Assembly (NCBI GenBank): GCA_030147755.1
Contig: JASBUW010000154.1
Coordinates: 1-34,814 of the forward strand
Source of the DNA: Parachlamydiaceae bacterium
GTDB lineage: Bacteria; Chlamydiota; Chlamydiia; Chlamydiales; Parachlamydiaceae
Length of the DNA: 34,814 nucleotides
Direction: 5' to 3'
The notes under the pieces were generated by a model, which saw only the letters and a list, made by a program, of their open reading frames with translations, ran no database searches and was not told the origin of the DNA. Positions 24,625-32,678 of this stretch are shown one piece after another (the stretch's first letter is position 1; every line of letters starts with the position of its first letter). A program made the position numbers and the translations under genes.

Positions 24625-25404
24625 TTACTGGTCTGTAATCATTTTCCAGTAAGCTTGATTAGGCTTGGACAAATAGTCGTTCAATTTCTCATATCTGACG
24701 TTCTTAATGCCGAATGTTTGTGTATCAATAAATGCAATGCGCCCATCTCTCGAAAAGGGAATATTGTCCGGTTTGGCGCAATCACGTAGCCCAATTTTGT
24801 TTAAAATCGCAAATAAATGATCCAACACTTCTGTTGTCACAGCATCACTTGCCCATAGCGCTTTGTTTTCTTCGTCAGAAAGAAGGTCCATGTCTTCTTC
24901 CACTAAAATATACTGTTTGGTGTAATAACCTTCAGGTGGCCTTGGATGTTGCGGAAGCGCATAAATCCATTTATGAGGAGTCTTAAAGAGTGTCTCGAGT
25001 TCACGCGCACTAATTTCTCGGCGAATTTTTTTCACGCCTTTGGCGCGTAAAATCCAGTAATGATGTTCTGGTAAATCTTTGTAATAGCGTTGACTATCTA
25101 AATAGAGTTTAAAAATATAACCTGGAAAATCAGGATGCGAAGTCACAATGAGTTTGGTAAATTTGCGTGGCTTGGTCTTAGTGAAACCTGCTTCTTCCAA
25201 TGTATCCAGGTTAAGGATTACGCGTGAAGAAGAAAAAAGTGCGTCAAGTGCAGGTTTGATGAGATGATTATCAGGAAGAAGATAAGGAGCGACCGCTATT
25301 TGCACGTTGTCTGAAGTTTGTTCTGCTTCCAGAAAAAAAGTAAAAATGAGAATCAAGGCAAGAATTTTAAAAATCAAACCACGCTCCACCAAAGAGACCT
25401 CCAT
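24625..25404 (-). CDS. Exported protein-kinase-like protein
   Basis: Within the 259 residues from ATG 25404, YIFKLYLDSQRYY (about 96-108) holds a candidate ATP-binding Lys (K99). GLRDCAKPDNIPF (205-217) resembles the HRD-x-KPDN catalytic loop of protein kinases, and GRIAFIDTQ (about 221-229) stands at the DFG Asp position. QYILVEEDMDL looks like the hinge. The N-terminus has a hydrophobic export signal (LIFKILALILIFTFFLEA, about 10-27), which is unusual for a kinase-like fold. TTG 25377, after GGAG, would give a cleaner signal peptide and is a real alternative start. The gene overlaps the outer-membrane barrel gene upstream (by 38 or 11 bases). Activity and target are unknown. Confidence 0.6.
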   Translation of the reverse strand: MEVSLVERGLIFKILALILIFTFFLEAEQTSDNVQIAVAPYLLPDNHLIKPALDALFSSSRVILNLDTLEEAGFTKTKPRKFTKLIVTSHPDFPGYIFKLYLDSQRYYKDLPEHHYWILRAKGVKKIRREISARELETLFKTPHKWIYALPQHPRPPEGYYTKQYILVEEDMDLLSDEENKALWASDAVTTEVLDHLFAILNKIGLRDCAKPDNIPFSRDGRIAFIDTQTFGIKNVRYEKLNDYLSKPNQAYWKMITDQ

Positions 25405-26176
25405 TTGTTCCCACATGGCGACCCCAGAGATGTTTAAAAGCACCGAGAACAAGTGACACATGAGAATATACTCTTAATACGCCTTCTATTTGTAGGTTTA
25501 ATAAGCGATAAGTGGGATGAAACACAATATTATTGGATAGATATTTTGATCCTCGTTCCGAAAGTCCATAATCGAGTTGGCTCGTGGCAATGAGGGCTAG
25601 ACGTGAAGTTAAATAATAGCCAACAGAAGTATTCAAAAGAAGGCGATTAGCGGGCGTACCATGATAATAACGATAGCCTATGTCTAAATCATACCAACCT
25701 AAATTCTTTAAATAAAAAACATCTGAGTAAAGAAGGCTCACTTGGGTTCCATAAGTGCCATAGCGAATGGAAGATTTTTTAGCGCCGGGTGGAATAATTC
25801 CTACTAGTTGAAGCGTAAAAGCAGAGGTTTTGCCTTTATACATAAGATGTTTCCATCCGAGTTCCATATCTTGGAAGCTATATGCATTACCATTGAGGGA
25901 TTCGGTGACCATAGCATAGCCGCCATTGAAAGAAAAACTATTGCAAGGATTAAATGCATATTCCGCATATAAAAAAAAAGCATGCCGATCAAAGTCATTA
26001 TAGGTGGGCAGTTTTTCGCCGTATTTATTCCAGAAATAGCGTGTCCAATCATAAGAGTAGCTGAATAAAAGGTCCGTATTTCCAGGAGCATCAATATAGG
26101 CGGTCGTGTGATGAGGTTCTTCACTAATGGCGGGAAAGATAAGGAATATAAAAAAGCAAGTGAGTAGTTGAATCAT
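25367..26176 (-). CDS. Outer-membrane beta-barrel protein
   Basis: The 269-residue protein has a signal peptide (MIQLLTCFFIFLIFPAIS, then EE) and a mature chain of alternating aromatic/hydrophobic strands with Tyr and Gly: FSYSYDWTRYFW, AFFLYAEYAF, SFSFNGGYAM, AFTLQLVGII, DLDIGYRYYHG, VGYYLTSRLALIAT. It ends in Phe after GGAWFD, as outer-membrane proteins recognised by the Bam complex do. Twelve or so strands are likely. It resembles uncharacterised transporter-like barrels; no substrate is implied. I use ATG 26176 rather than the adjacent TTG 26179. The kinase-like gene starts inside its 3' end, so the two are coupled. Confidence 0.75.
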   Translation of the reverse strand: MIQLLTCFFIFLIFPAISEEPHHTTAYIDAPGNTDLLFSYSYDWTRYFWNKYGEKLPTYNDFDRHAFFLYAEYAFNPCNSFSFNGGYAMVTESLNGNAYSFQDMELGWKHLMYKGKTSAFTLQLVGIIPPGAKKSSIRYGTYGTQVSLLYSDVFYLKNLGWYDLDIGYRYYHGTPANRLLLNTSVGYYLTSRLALIATSQLDYGLSERGSKYLSNNIVFHPTYRLLNLQIEGVLRVYSHVSLVLGAFKHLWGRHVGTNGGLFGGAWFDF

Positions 26177-26270
26177 CAAAGATCTAAATCAAAATTTTAA
26201 TTAAAAAAATATACATCACGTATTCTCAGCTTGCAAGCAAATTGTAAACGTTGAGATGAATAAAAAAACT

Positions 26271-26340
26271 CCTCTGTGCTTTCTGTGTATTCTGTGGTTA
26301 ATAAATAAAATAACTACAGAGGACACAGAGAGCACAGAGG
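26271..26340. repeat. 30-bp imperfect inverted repeat of the CTCTGTGCTCTCTGTGG family (copy 2)
   Basis: Arms 26271-26300 and 26311-26340 match at 26 of 30 positions with a ten-base AT loop. The arms share CCTCTGTGCT and GTGGTTA with copy 1 at 24549. It lies eight bases after the stop of the second GMC gene (minus strand) and upstream of the barrel gene, so it may end the GMC transcript. Confidence 0.88.
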
Positions 26341-26348
26341 AAAGAAAA

Positions 26349-28055
26349 TTATCGCGCTCTAGCTTTTAATAAGCGCGCAATATTGGCTCCAATTAAATAA
26401 GCAGACGCCATCGGGCTTCCGTCCATGTTTTGAGGTACAATAGAGTCGTCTGCGACAATTAAATTCTGTACGCCATAGACATGTCCAGTGCTATCGACAA
26501 CTCCACCTTGATCAAAAGGGGCCATGCGACAATGGCTCTGAAAATGCTGATCGGAATTGACTTGAAATTTGACAAAATCACGGATTAAATCAGGATCATT
26601 TAAAATCTCGGGAGGAGGAATAATCAGCTGATACAAAGGATCAGTCGCCTGTAAATTGAGATGAAGATTTTGCATGTAGACTTGAAAAGCACGCACATAC
26701 AGTTCTAAGTCTTCGGGATTCGTAAACTCGCCCTGGTTAATCACAGGAGGATCAAGAGGATTAGGACTGTTAATGGAGACACTACCACGACTAAGCGGTT
26801 GACAAAGATCCACTAAAGCAGCTGTAAATCCTGGAATAGGATTAATCGTGGCGATGCGTATTTCACGTTTTGTGGAATCAGTGTGAGGATCTGGATCTGG
26901 TAACCAAGCAATTTGAGTAAAGAGACCAGCTGATTGCTCAAGTGGAGTGTCCATTGGATTAGAAGTAAAAACGGTGAAAACGCTCGGTTGATCTGCTAAT
27001 CCTTGGCCTACATTCGGATTATTGAAAATAACGGGTATGCCTAATGATTGAAGTAAGGCAGCTGGTCCTACTCCTGAATGCAACAAAAAGGGGCTACTAA
27101 ATAATCCTGCACAAACAATTACACCTTTTTTGGCAAATACTTGTTTAATTTGACCATTATTTAGGTATTCTACGCCGATTGCTTTATTCCCTTCCCATAG
27201 GGTTCTTAGGCCTCTACTTTCAAAAAGAATGCGTAATTTTCTTCCATTGACTCCATAACCATCTGGTGTGACGACTTTTTTATTTAAAAAAGCCGTTACG
27301 CTGCTTACGCGCAATTCTCCATTTTCACCTTTTTGGGTATATTGCAATTGAGGAGAAACACCAATGGGTGTTTTGGGGTCATTGTAATCCACTATCAAAG
27401 AAAAAGGTTTACGCAATGGATCAATATTGAGCATTGCTAATGAAAATTTTAGAGCGACATTCGATGGATCTTGTACCTGACGTACATCTATAGGTCCATG
27501 ATGCCCTCTTGCAGCTGGATTTGTCGTTTCACCATGATAAGTTTCTAGTTTTTTATAAATCTCTAAAATGCGATTGATAGACCATTCTGGACCTGCAATG
27601 GCTTCCCATTGTGCATATACTTGATTGGTACCACGACAATAAGCACCTGCGTTCACGGAAGAAGCGCCTCCTTCAGGTAAAGCGATGCCCCATACCAATT
27701 GTTTGTTATCAGCATTAGGTTGTGGAACACCTTCTCCATTTATATACAAAGGTGGACCAACAAGAAGATCAGGAACAGTAAATATCACATTTTCAGAAAA
27801 TTTAATCAGAGGATCTTGAGACAAGTTTTCACCAATATGCAAAGCGATGACCGAGGTTTGATGATCATCGCTCAGTTCTTTAGCCAGAACGGCTCCTGCT
27901 GTTCCCACACCCACAATCACATAATCAGCTTGTGAAGATCGATTTTCACGATGACAATGGGGACGATGATGGTGGCCGCAGCTTGCTTGCAATAAGAAAG
28001 CGGAAGACAAACCGCATATAAAGGACAACATAAACAAGCTTTTTTTGTAATTCAC
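26349..28055 (-). CDS. Exported GMC-family FAD oxidoreductase (second of tandem pair)
   Basis: I start this gene at GTG 28055 (568 residues) because AAGGAG at 28062-28067 lies six bases upstream and a clean signal peptide follows (NYKKSLFMLSFICGLSSAF...). The mature N-terminus is His-rich (CGHHHRPHCH). GMC signatures are present: the FAD Rossmann GVGTAGAVL, LPEGGASSVNAGAYCRGT, GVIVCAGLFSSPFLLHSGVG, and near the end the catalytic His in SHCRMAPF (H508) followed by IVADDSIVPQNMDGSP. At the second catalytic position, usually His or Asn, a Ser seems to stand. GMC enzymes oxidise alcohols, sugars or choline-type substrates. It follows its paralogue by 25 bases and both form one operon. A longer frame from 28118 has no good ribosome site. 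Confidence 0.87.
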   Translation of the reverse strand: MNYKKSLFMLSFICGLSSAFLLQASCGHHHRPHCHRENRSSQADYVIVGVGTAGAVLAKELSDDHQTSVIALHIGENLSQDPLIKFSENVIFTVPDLLVGPPLYINGEGVPQPNADNKQLVWGIALPEGGASSVNAGAYCRGTNQVYAQWEAIAGPEWSINRILEIYKKLETYHGETTNPAARGHHGPIDVRQVQDPSNVALKFSLAMLNIDPLRKPFSLIVDYNDPKTPIGVSPQLQYTQKGENGELRVSSVTAFLNKKVVTPDGYGVNGRKLRILFESRGLRTLWEGNKAIGVEYLNNGQIKQVFAKKGVIVCAGLFSSPFLLHSGVGPAALLQSLGIPVIFNNPNVGQGLADQPSVFTVFTSNPMDTPLEQSAGLFTQIAWLPDPDPHTDSTKREIRIATINPIPGFTAALVDLCQPLSRGSVSINSPNPLDPPVINQGEFTNPEDLELYVRAFQVYMQNLHLNLQATDPLYQLIIPPPEILNDPDLIRDFVKFQVNSDQHFQSHCRMAPFDQGGVVDSTGHVYGVQNLIVADDSIVPQNMDGSPMASAYLIGANIARLLKARAR

Positions 28056-28080
28056 AGTATACTCCTTTGAAAAAATCATG

Positions 28081-29745
28081 TTATCTTCGCTGTAATAAAC
28101 GCGCGATATTGGCTGCAATTAAATAAGCAGATGCCATCGGTGTACCATCCATGGCAACAGGTACTATGGAATCATCGGCGACAATAAGATTTTGTACTCC
28201 ATAAACATGTCCTGTATGATCGACCACTCCGCCTTGTTGAAAAGGGGCCATCCGACAATGGCATTGAAAGCATTGATTAGAGGCAACGAGAGATTTGACA
28301 TATTCTATAATTAAGTCGGCGTCATCTAAAATGGCAGGATCTGGCAAAATCAGCCGGTAAGCGGGATCAATGGCTTGTAAGGCATTGTTGATATTCTTAA
28401 TGTAGGTTTGAAAGGTCGCTACATAAACGAAAAGATCATCAGGATCCGTAAATTCTCCCAAATCGATGACAGGAGGTGCCAAAGGATTCGAGCTATTAAT
28501 TGTAATACTACCGCGACTTTTAGGTTGGCAAAGATCGACAAGCATTGCAGAAAGGCCAGGAAAAGGTGTAGTGGTGGCTAAGCGGACGACGCGTTGAGTG
28601 GGATCACCACCTGGTGCCGGTAACCAAGCAATTTGACTAAAAATATTATCGTTCTCGGTGGGAAAATCGAGTGGGTTTGTTGTAAATAAAGCTAATACTT
28701 GATTTTGATCAGCCAAGCCTTGACCAACATTAGGATTATTGAAGATCACAGGAATTCCCAATGGGGCAAGAACGGAAGCTGGACCTACTCCTGAATAGAG
28801 TAAAAAGGCACTACTGTATAATCCTGCACAAACGATAACGCCCTTTTTTGCAAAAACTTGCTTGATTTCACCGTCATTTAAGTATTCAACTCCGATAGCT
28901 TTGTTTCCTTCCCATAGTGTTCTCAGGGCTCGACTATCAAAAAGAACGCGCAAGTTTCTGCCATTGACTCCATGTCCATCAGGTGTCATGACTTTCTTAT
29001 TTAAAAAAGCGGTTGCACTGCTCACGCGTATTGAGCCACGAGGCCCCTTTTGTGTGTATTGAAACTGAGAGGACACTCCGATGGGAGTACAGGGGTCGTT
29101 ATAATCCAGCACAAACGGAAAACCCGTTCCTGCGATCATCGCTTGCGTGAATGTAAGAGCTGTTTGCGAGGTTTCACGCAAAGGGACTTGGCGTACATTT
29201 AGCGGACCATGCTGCCCTCTTGTGCGAGGATTTGTCGTTTTGCCATGATAATCTTCCAATTTTTTATAAAGACTCGAAATACGTCTTACTGACCATTCAG
29301 GCCCTGCAATGGCTTCCCATTGCGCATAAATTTGATCGGTTCCCCGGCAATAAGCGCCTGCATTAATAGAAGAGGCTCCTCCTTCCGGTAAAGCAAGGGA
29401 CCAAATCAATTCGCGATTATCAGCATTAGGTTGCGGAGTGGTTTCGCCGGTTTCATAAAAAGGAGGACCAATTAAGCCGTCAATGACAGTAATAGGAACA
29501 TTTTCGGTGAATTTAATTAGAGGATCTTGCGTCAAATTTTCACCAATATGCAAGGCGATCACGGATGTTTTATGATCATCCGTCAATTCTTTAGCAAGGG
29601 TGGCTCCGGCAGTGCCTACACCGACGATAACATAATCAGCTTGTTGGGTTCGATCTTCTCTGCAACGATGATGAGCATGTAATACGGAATAAGAAGATAA
29701 ACCAAAAAGAAATGATCCAAGAAGAATATATTTTAGGGAACGCAT
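28081..29745 (-). CDS. Exported GMC-family FAD oxidoreductase (first of tandem pair)
   Basis: The 554-residue protein is closely similar to the gene that follows it, so this is a tandem duplication. It has a signal peptide (MRSLKYILLGSFLFGLSSYS...HA, about 1-24), then HHRC, the FAD-binding GVGTAGATL (42-50), LPEGGASSINAGAYCRGT (119-136), GVIVCAGLYSSAFLLYSGVG, and the catalytic His496 in CHCRMAPF, with VADDSIVPVAMDGTP near the end. The usual second catalytic His/Asn position appears to be Thr535. GGAG five bases before ATG 29745 supports the start. Being exported is unusual for chlamydial redox enzymes; an FAD protein would need Tat or external cofactor loading, but no twin-arginine motif is seen. 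Confidence 0.9.
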   Translation of the reverse strand: MRSLKYILLGSFLFGLSSYSVLHAHHRCREDRTQQADYVIVGVGTAGATLAKELTDDHKTSVIALHIGENLTQDPLIKFTENVPITVIDGLIGPPFYETGETTPQPNADNRELIWSLALPEGGASSINAGAYCRGTDQIYAQWEAIAGPEWSVRRISSLYKKLEDYHGKTTNPRTRGQHGPLNVRQVPLRETSQTALTFTQAMIAGTGFPFVLDYNDPCTPIGVSSQFQYTQKGPRGSIRVSSATAFLNKKVMTPDGHGVNGRNLRVLFDSRALRTLWEGNKAIGVEYLNDGEIKQVFAKKGVIVCAGLYSSAFLLYSGVGPASVLAPLGIPVIFNNPNVGQGLADQNQVLALFTTNPLDFPTENDNIFSQIAWLPAPGGDPTQRVVRLATTTPFPGLSAMLVDLCQPKSRGSITINSSNPLAPPVIDLGEFTDPDDLFVYVATFQTYIKNINNALQAIDPAYRLILPDPAILDDADLIIEYVKSLVASNQCFQCHCRMAPFQQGGVVDHTGHVYGVQNLIVADDSIVPVAMDGTPMASAYLIAANIARLLQRR

Positions 29746-29819
29746 GATGGCTCCATGGGTAAATTTGCTAAAACTTGCATAAATGAAAAATTTTTATTTG
29801 AGAAGAGAAAAAGATTGAG

Positions 29820-29965
29820 ACGAAGAACGACAAAAGACGACAAACGACCCTAACGACATAAACGACTTTAACGGTAACGACAATAAAGAATTAAGTTCTT
29901 TTTGTCGTTTGTCGTTATGGTTGTTGGTGTCGTTAAGGTCGTTTGTCTTTTTTGTCGTTTAGTTT
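29820..29965. repeat. Long imperfect palindrome of AACGAC words (family copy 3)
   Basis: Left half about 29820-29890 is made of AACGAC-type words (GACGACAAACGACCCTAACG and so on); the right half about 29896-29965 is its imperfect reverse complement, centred on AAAGAATTAAGTTCTTT. It includes GTCGTTAAGGTCGTTTGTC, shared with the copies at 6535 and 21705. It fills most of the gap between dnaX and the GMC genes and runs into the last codons of dnaX. Confidence 0.85.
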
Positions 29966-31533
29966 TTTTGCAGTCGTCCATCTAATTCAACAGCAGCAAA
30001 GTGCAATAAGGTGTCATATTGATGCAAAGGACGCTTGCCTTTATCGGTGGATGCAGGTGTTGAATTTGCCATTTTTTGAGGTGCAGGCTGCGGAATAGGC
30101 TTGACTTGCTGAACAGCCGGAGATTTTTTTCCTAAATCAGCCAGAGTAGGCGTAGGATCTACGCTCACAAAGCTATCAAATAAACCAAGAGCAGGAGCAG
30201 GAGAGAGTGGTTTAGCAACGCTTGGTGTTGCATTAGCAATAGATTTAGGTGGAGGTTCTATCACAGCTGCGACATGCGCCGCTGCCGGCACGACATTTTT
30301 GACTGGAGGAGGAGCTGGAGGTGAATAAGTCGCAGCTTGCGGAGATTTAGGTTCTGAAGGCGCAGGTGCTTGCTTGTCGATCGCTTGCTCGAGTTCACTT
30401 AAGCGTCGTACGAGTTGCTCAATGGGCAATCGAAAATGGCTGCGCATCACATGCAATAAAATAGCTTCTAAAGAAATTTTGCCAAACGAAGATAAGCGCA
30501 GCTGTCCTTGTGCTTCTAATAGGTATTCAATCAAGTCTAAGCATTGCTCTTGCGTATATAAAAGCGCTGTTTGTTCATACTGATCTTTTTCACTTTCTGT
30601 TAATGTCAAAAGAGGAGATTGTCGACCGGATAGCTTAAAGATAAGAATTTGACGTAAATGATCAATCAACCCTTCAAGAAAATAAGTCAAATCTTTGCCT
30701 TCACTAAATACGCGCTGCGTCATCTCAAAAGCTTTCGCAAATTCTCCTCTTTTACCTGCTTGATCAAGCTCAAAGTAAATAGCGCGTGGCATTAATCCCA
30801 AAATAGAAGCAACAGAAGCCACTGTAACAGGACCTTCTTGGAAAGCGAGAATTTGATCGAATAAAGATTCGGCATCCCGCAATCCACCTTCTGCACGTTG
30901 AGCCACCAAACGTAACGCCTCTTCTTCTACTTCGACTTGTAATTGATGCGCAATATGACGCAATTTGACGACAATCTGTGTAAGTGGAATGCGATTAAGA
31001 TTAAAACGTTGGCAACGGGATAAGATAGTGGGGAGTACTTTAAAAGGTTCTGTAGTGGCAAAGAAGAATTTCACTTTAGGAGGGGGCTCTTCTAAGGTTT
31101 TTAACAAGGCATTAAAGGCCTCTTTCGTCAGCATATGCACTTCATCAATGATATAAATTTTGTATTGACCTGAAGCTGCAGTGTATCCCACTGTTTCATT
31201 GATTTGACGAATATCTTCGATTCCGCGATGCGAAGCACCATCAATTTCCAACACATCTAAAGAAGAACCTGAAGTGATTTCGCGGCAAGAGGCACATTGA
31301 TTGCAAGGTTCATGATCAGCTGTTAATTGCTGGCAGTTCAAAGCTTTAGCAAATAAACGTGCTAAAGTGGTTTTACCTGTTCCGCGCGATCCGCAAAATA
31401 AATAGGCTTGTGCAAGACGGTTAAATTTGATGGCATTTTTTAAAGTCGTCACAATGGCCTCTTGTCCCATGACGTCTTTAAAAGTTTGCGGACGAAATTT
31501 GCGAGCAATTACTTGATAATCAGAATGAGCCAT
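29959..31533 (-). CDS. dnaX: DNA polymerase III gamma/tau subunit DnaX
   Basis: DnaX is the ATPase of the clamp loader and, through its tau tail, links polymerase and helicase. The 524-residue protein has RKFRPQTFKDVMGQ at the start, Walker A GSRGTGKTT (K54), the zinc module C67...C77-x2-C80-x2-C83, Walker B IIDEVHML (D130, E131) and sensor I FFATTEP. Domain III ends near residue 370. A Pro/Ala-rich linker (about 390-490) and a short tail follow, so a long tau-type domain V is missing, as in many small genomes. AGG five bases upstream supports ATG 31533. The last codons lie inside the AACGAC palindrome. A higBA insert separates it from rmuC. Confidence 0.96.
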   Translation of the reverse strand: MAHSDYQVIARKFRPQTFKDVMGQEAIVTTLKNAIKFNRLAQAYLFCGSRGTGKTTLARLFAKALNCQQLTADHEPCNQCASCREITSGSSLDVLEIDGASHRGIEDIRQINETVGYTAASGQYKIYIIDEVHMLTKEAFNALLKTLEEPPPKVKFFFATTEPFKVLPTILSRCQRFNLNRIPLTQIVVKLRHIAHQLQVEVEEEALRLVAQRAEGGLRDAESLFDQILAFQEGPVTVASVASILGLMPRAIYFELDQAGKRGEFAKAFEMTQRVFSEGKDLTYFLEGLIDHLRQILIFKLSGRQSPLLTLTESEKDQYEQTALLYTQEQCLDLIEYLLEAQGQLRLSSFGKISLEAILLHVMRSHFRLPIEQLVRRLSELEQAIDKQAPAPSEPKSPQAATYSPPAPPPVKNVVPAAAHVAAVIEPPPKSIANATPSVAKPLSPAPALGLFDSFVSVDPTPTLADLGKKSPAVQQVKPIPQPAPQKMANSTPASTDKGKRPLHQYDTLLHFAAVELDGRLQKN

Positions 31534-31572
31534 AAAACCTGAAGAATAAAGAAAATTGAGCGTAGTGTAATC

Positions 31573-31600
31573 ATAAAAAGGAATTTATGCAAATTTTTTG
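31573..31600. repeat. 28-bp direct repeat, left copy (brackets higBA)
   Basis: This 28-base block is identical to 32588-32615. Its core is AAAAAGGAATTTATGCAAAT. It lies 39 bases upstream of dnaX. Flanking bases differ on both sides, so the identity ends sharply. Confidence 0.93.
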
Positions 31601-31714
31601 GAAATAGGCTTCAATCTAATAAGTATGTAATAAGTTTGTGAGTAGAGGCATCTTTTTCTAGCTTACCTAGTAAAATGACTATAAAATATTTTTTCTTAAT
31701 TAAAATTTATTGAT

Positions 31715-31731
31715 ATTATACTCGGTGTAAT
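31715..31731. promoter_or_regulatory. Candidate HigA operator over the higBA -10
   Basis: ATTATAC-TCG-GTGTAAT is a 17-base inverted repeat with one mismatch. It overlaps TATACT (31717-31722), a plausible -10, so a bound HigA dimer would block transcription. The -35 is not clear. Confidence 0.5.
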
Positions 31732-31760
31732 AGAGATAACTATCAAATAAACTCTTGAAT

Positions 31761-31782
31761 TTATTACCATTTTTGGTAATAA
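31761..31782. promoter_or_regulatory. 8-bp perfect inverted repeat in the higBA leader
   Basis: TTATTACC and GGTAATAA (31761-31768, 31775-31782) pair around ATTTTT, eight bases before the GGAG of higB. It may be a second HigA site or an RNA hairpin that limits toxin translation. Confidence 0.55.
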
Positions 31783-31803
31783 TAAAATGTGGAGAATGGT
31801 AAA

Positions 31804-32199
31804 ATGGTTGATATTGATAAACCGCTCGCTTGGATTGGCTCTAGTAAAGAAGATTTATTGGATTTACCTCGTAAAATACAAAGAGAAGTTGGATATGCTC
31901 TCTATTTAGCTCAATTAGGACTTCAATCTACAAACGTCAAACCTCTAACTGGATTTGGTGGACGAGGGGTTTTAGAGGTTATTGAAGATGATGTAGGAGG
32001 AACTTATCGAGCTGTTTATACTGTAAAATTTAAAGAATCTATTTATGTGCTGCACGTTTTTCAAAAGAAACCAAAGAAAGGCAGAGAAACCCCAAAAGAA
32101 GAAATGGAAATTGTGGAGATTAGACTTAAAATAGCCGAGCAAAAACATAAAGAATGGCTAAAGAAAGGTAAAGATGAGAAAAAAAACAAAAACATATGA
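31804..32199 (+). CDS. higB: HigB/RelE-like toxin (Gp49 family)
   Basis: The 131-residue protein has the Gp49/HigB_toxin pattern: LPRKIQREVGYALYLAQLG, KPLTGFGGRGVLEVIEDD, TYRAVYTVKF, IYVLHVFQKKPKKG and a closing helix IRLKIAEQKHKEW. These toxins are ribosome-dependent mRNA endonucleases. The conserved Lys-rich K-KPKKGR stretch carries likely active-site basic residues. I start at ATG 31804, nine bases after GGAG; a GTG at 31789 would add five codons. The toxin comes first in the operon, as is usual for higBA, and overlaps the antitoxin gene by 26 bases. The pair is bracketed by perfect 28-bp direct repeats. Confidence 0.88.
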   Translation: MVDIDKPLAWIGSSKEDLLDLPRKIQREVGYALYLAQLGLQSTNVKPLTGFGGRGVLEVIEDDVGGTYRAVYTVKFKESIYVLHVFQKKPKKGRETPKEEMEIVEIRLKIAEQKHKEWLKKGKDEKKNKNI

Positions 32200-32575
32200 A
32201 GAAAAATTAGCAGATACAAGAATAGAATTTGGAAGCGGTAATGTCTTTGCTGATTTGGGTTTTGATAATGCAGAAGAGATGTTAGCGAAGGCTCAACTTG
32301 TATCGGAGATCCATAAAGCAATCAAAAAGAAAAAACTCACACAAACTGAAGCAGCTGAAGTATTAGGACTCACGCAACCTAAACTTTCCATTCTTTTGAA
32401 GGGACAATTTAAGGGATATTCAACAGATCGACTTATTCGTTTTCTTCGAATTTTAGGTCAAGATATTGATATTTTTGTGACTCCTAAGTCTCGAAATAGA
32501 CAAGCCCACTTACATGTTTATTCTTCTGCAGAGAAACCTTCTTTCCCAATGGTAGCAAAGTCCTATGGTGCTTAA
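32174..32575 (+). CDS. higA: HigA-like XRE-family antitoxin
   Basis: The 133-residue protein carries a helix-turn-helix of the XRE/HigA type: HKAIKKKKLTQTEAAEVLGL then TQPKLSILLKGQFKGYSTDRL, in about residues 45-90, with an N-terminal toxin-contact segment (FGSGNVFADLGFDNAEEML). It binds and blocks the HigB toxin and represses the operon; the inverted repeats at 31715-31731 and 31761-31782 are candidate sites. The start lies 26 bases inside higB; AAAGGTAAAG just upstream is a fair ribosome site. The C-terminus after residue 105 is a short polar tail. Confidence 0.9.
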   Translation: MRKKTKTYEEKLADTRIEFGSGNVFADLGFDNAEEMLAKAQLVSEIHKAIKKKKLTQTEAAEVLGLTQPKLSILLKGQFKGYSTDRLIRFLRILGQDIDIFVTPKSRNRQAHLHVYSSAEKPSFPMVAKSYGA

Positions 32576-32587
32576 TAGTTCTTATAT

Positions 32588-32615
32588 ATAAAAAGGAATT
32601 TATGCAAATTTTTTG
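32588..32615. repeat. 28-bp direct repeat, right copy (brackets higBA)
   Basis: Identical to 31573-31600 with no mismatch; the offset is 1015 bases. It starts 12 bases after the higA stop and ends 63 bases before rmuC. See the left copy. Confidence 0.93.
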
Positions 32616-32678
32616 CTTCCCATAATTGAGGAACTTCGCTCATGATAACGTCTCTTGTATTTTCTTTGAGGTCGTTCC

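Noticed and set aside
29820-29965. CRISPR-like array from the repeated AACGAC words
   Set aside because: There are no constant repeats separated by unique spacers of equal length, and no cas genes. It is a degenerate palindrome.
30124-30130. Run of seven A in the dnaX coding strand as a programmed frameshift site
   Set aside because: A -1 shift would give a tail of about 24 codons, making a product only slightly shorter than the full one. No clear stimulatory hairpin or upstream Shine-Dalgarno was seen.
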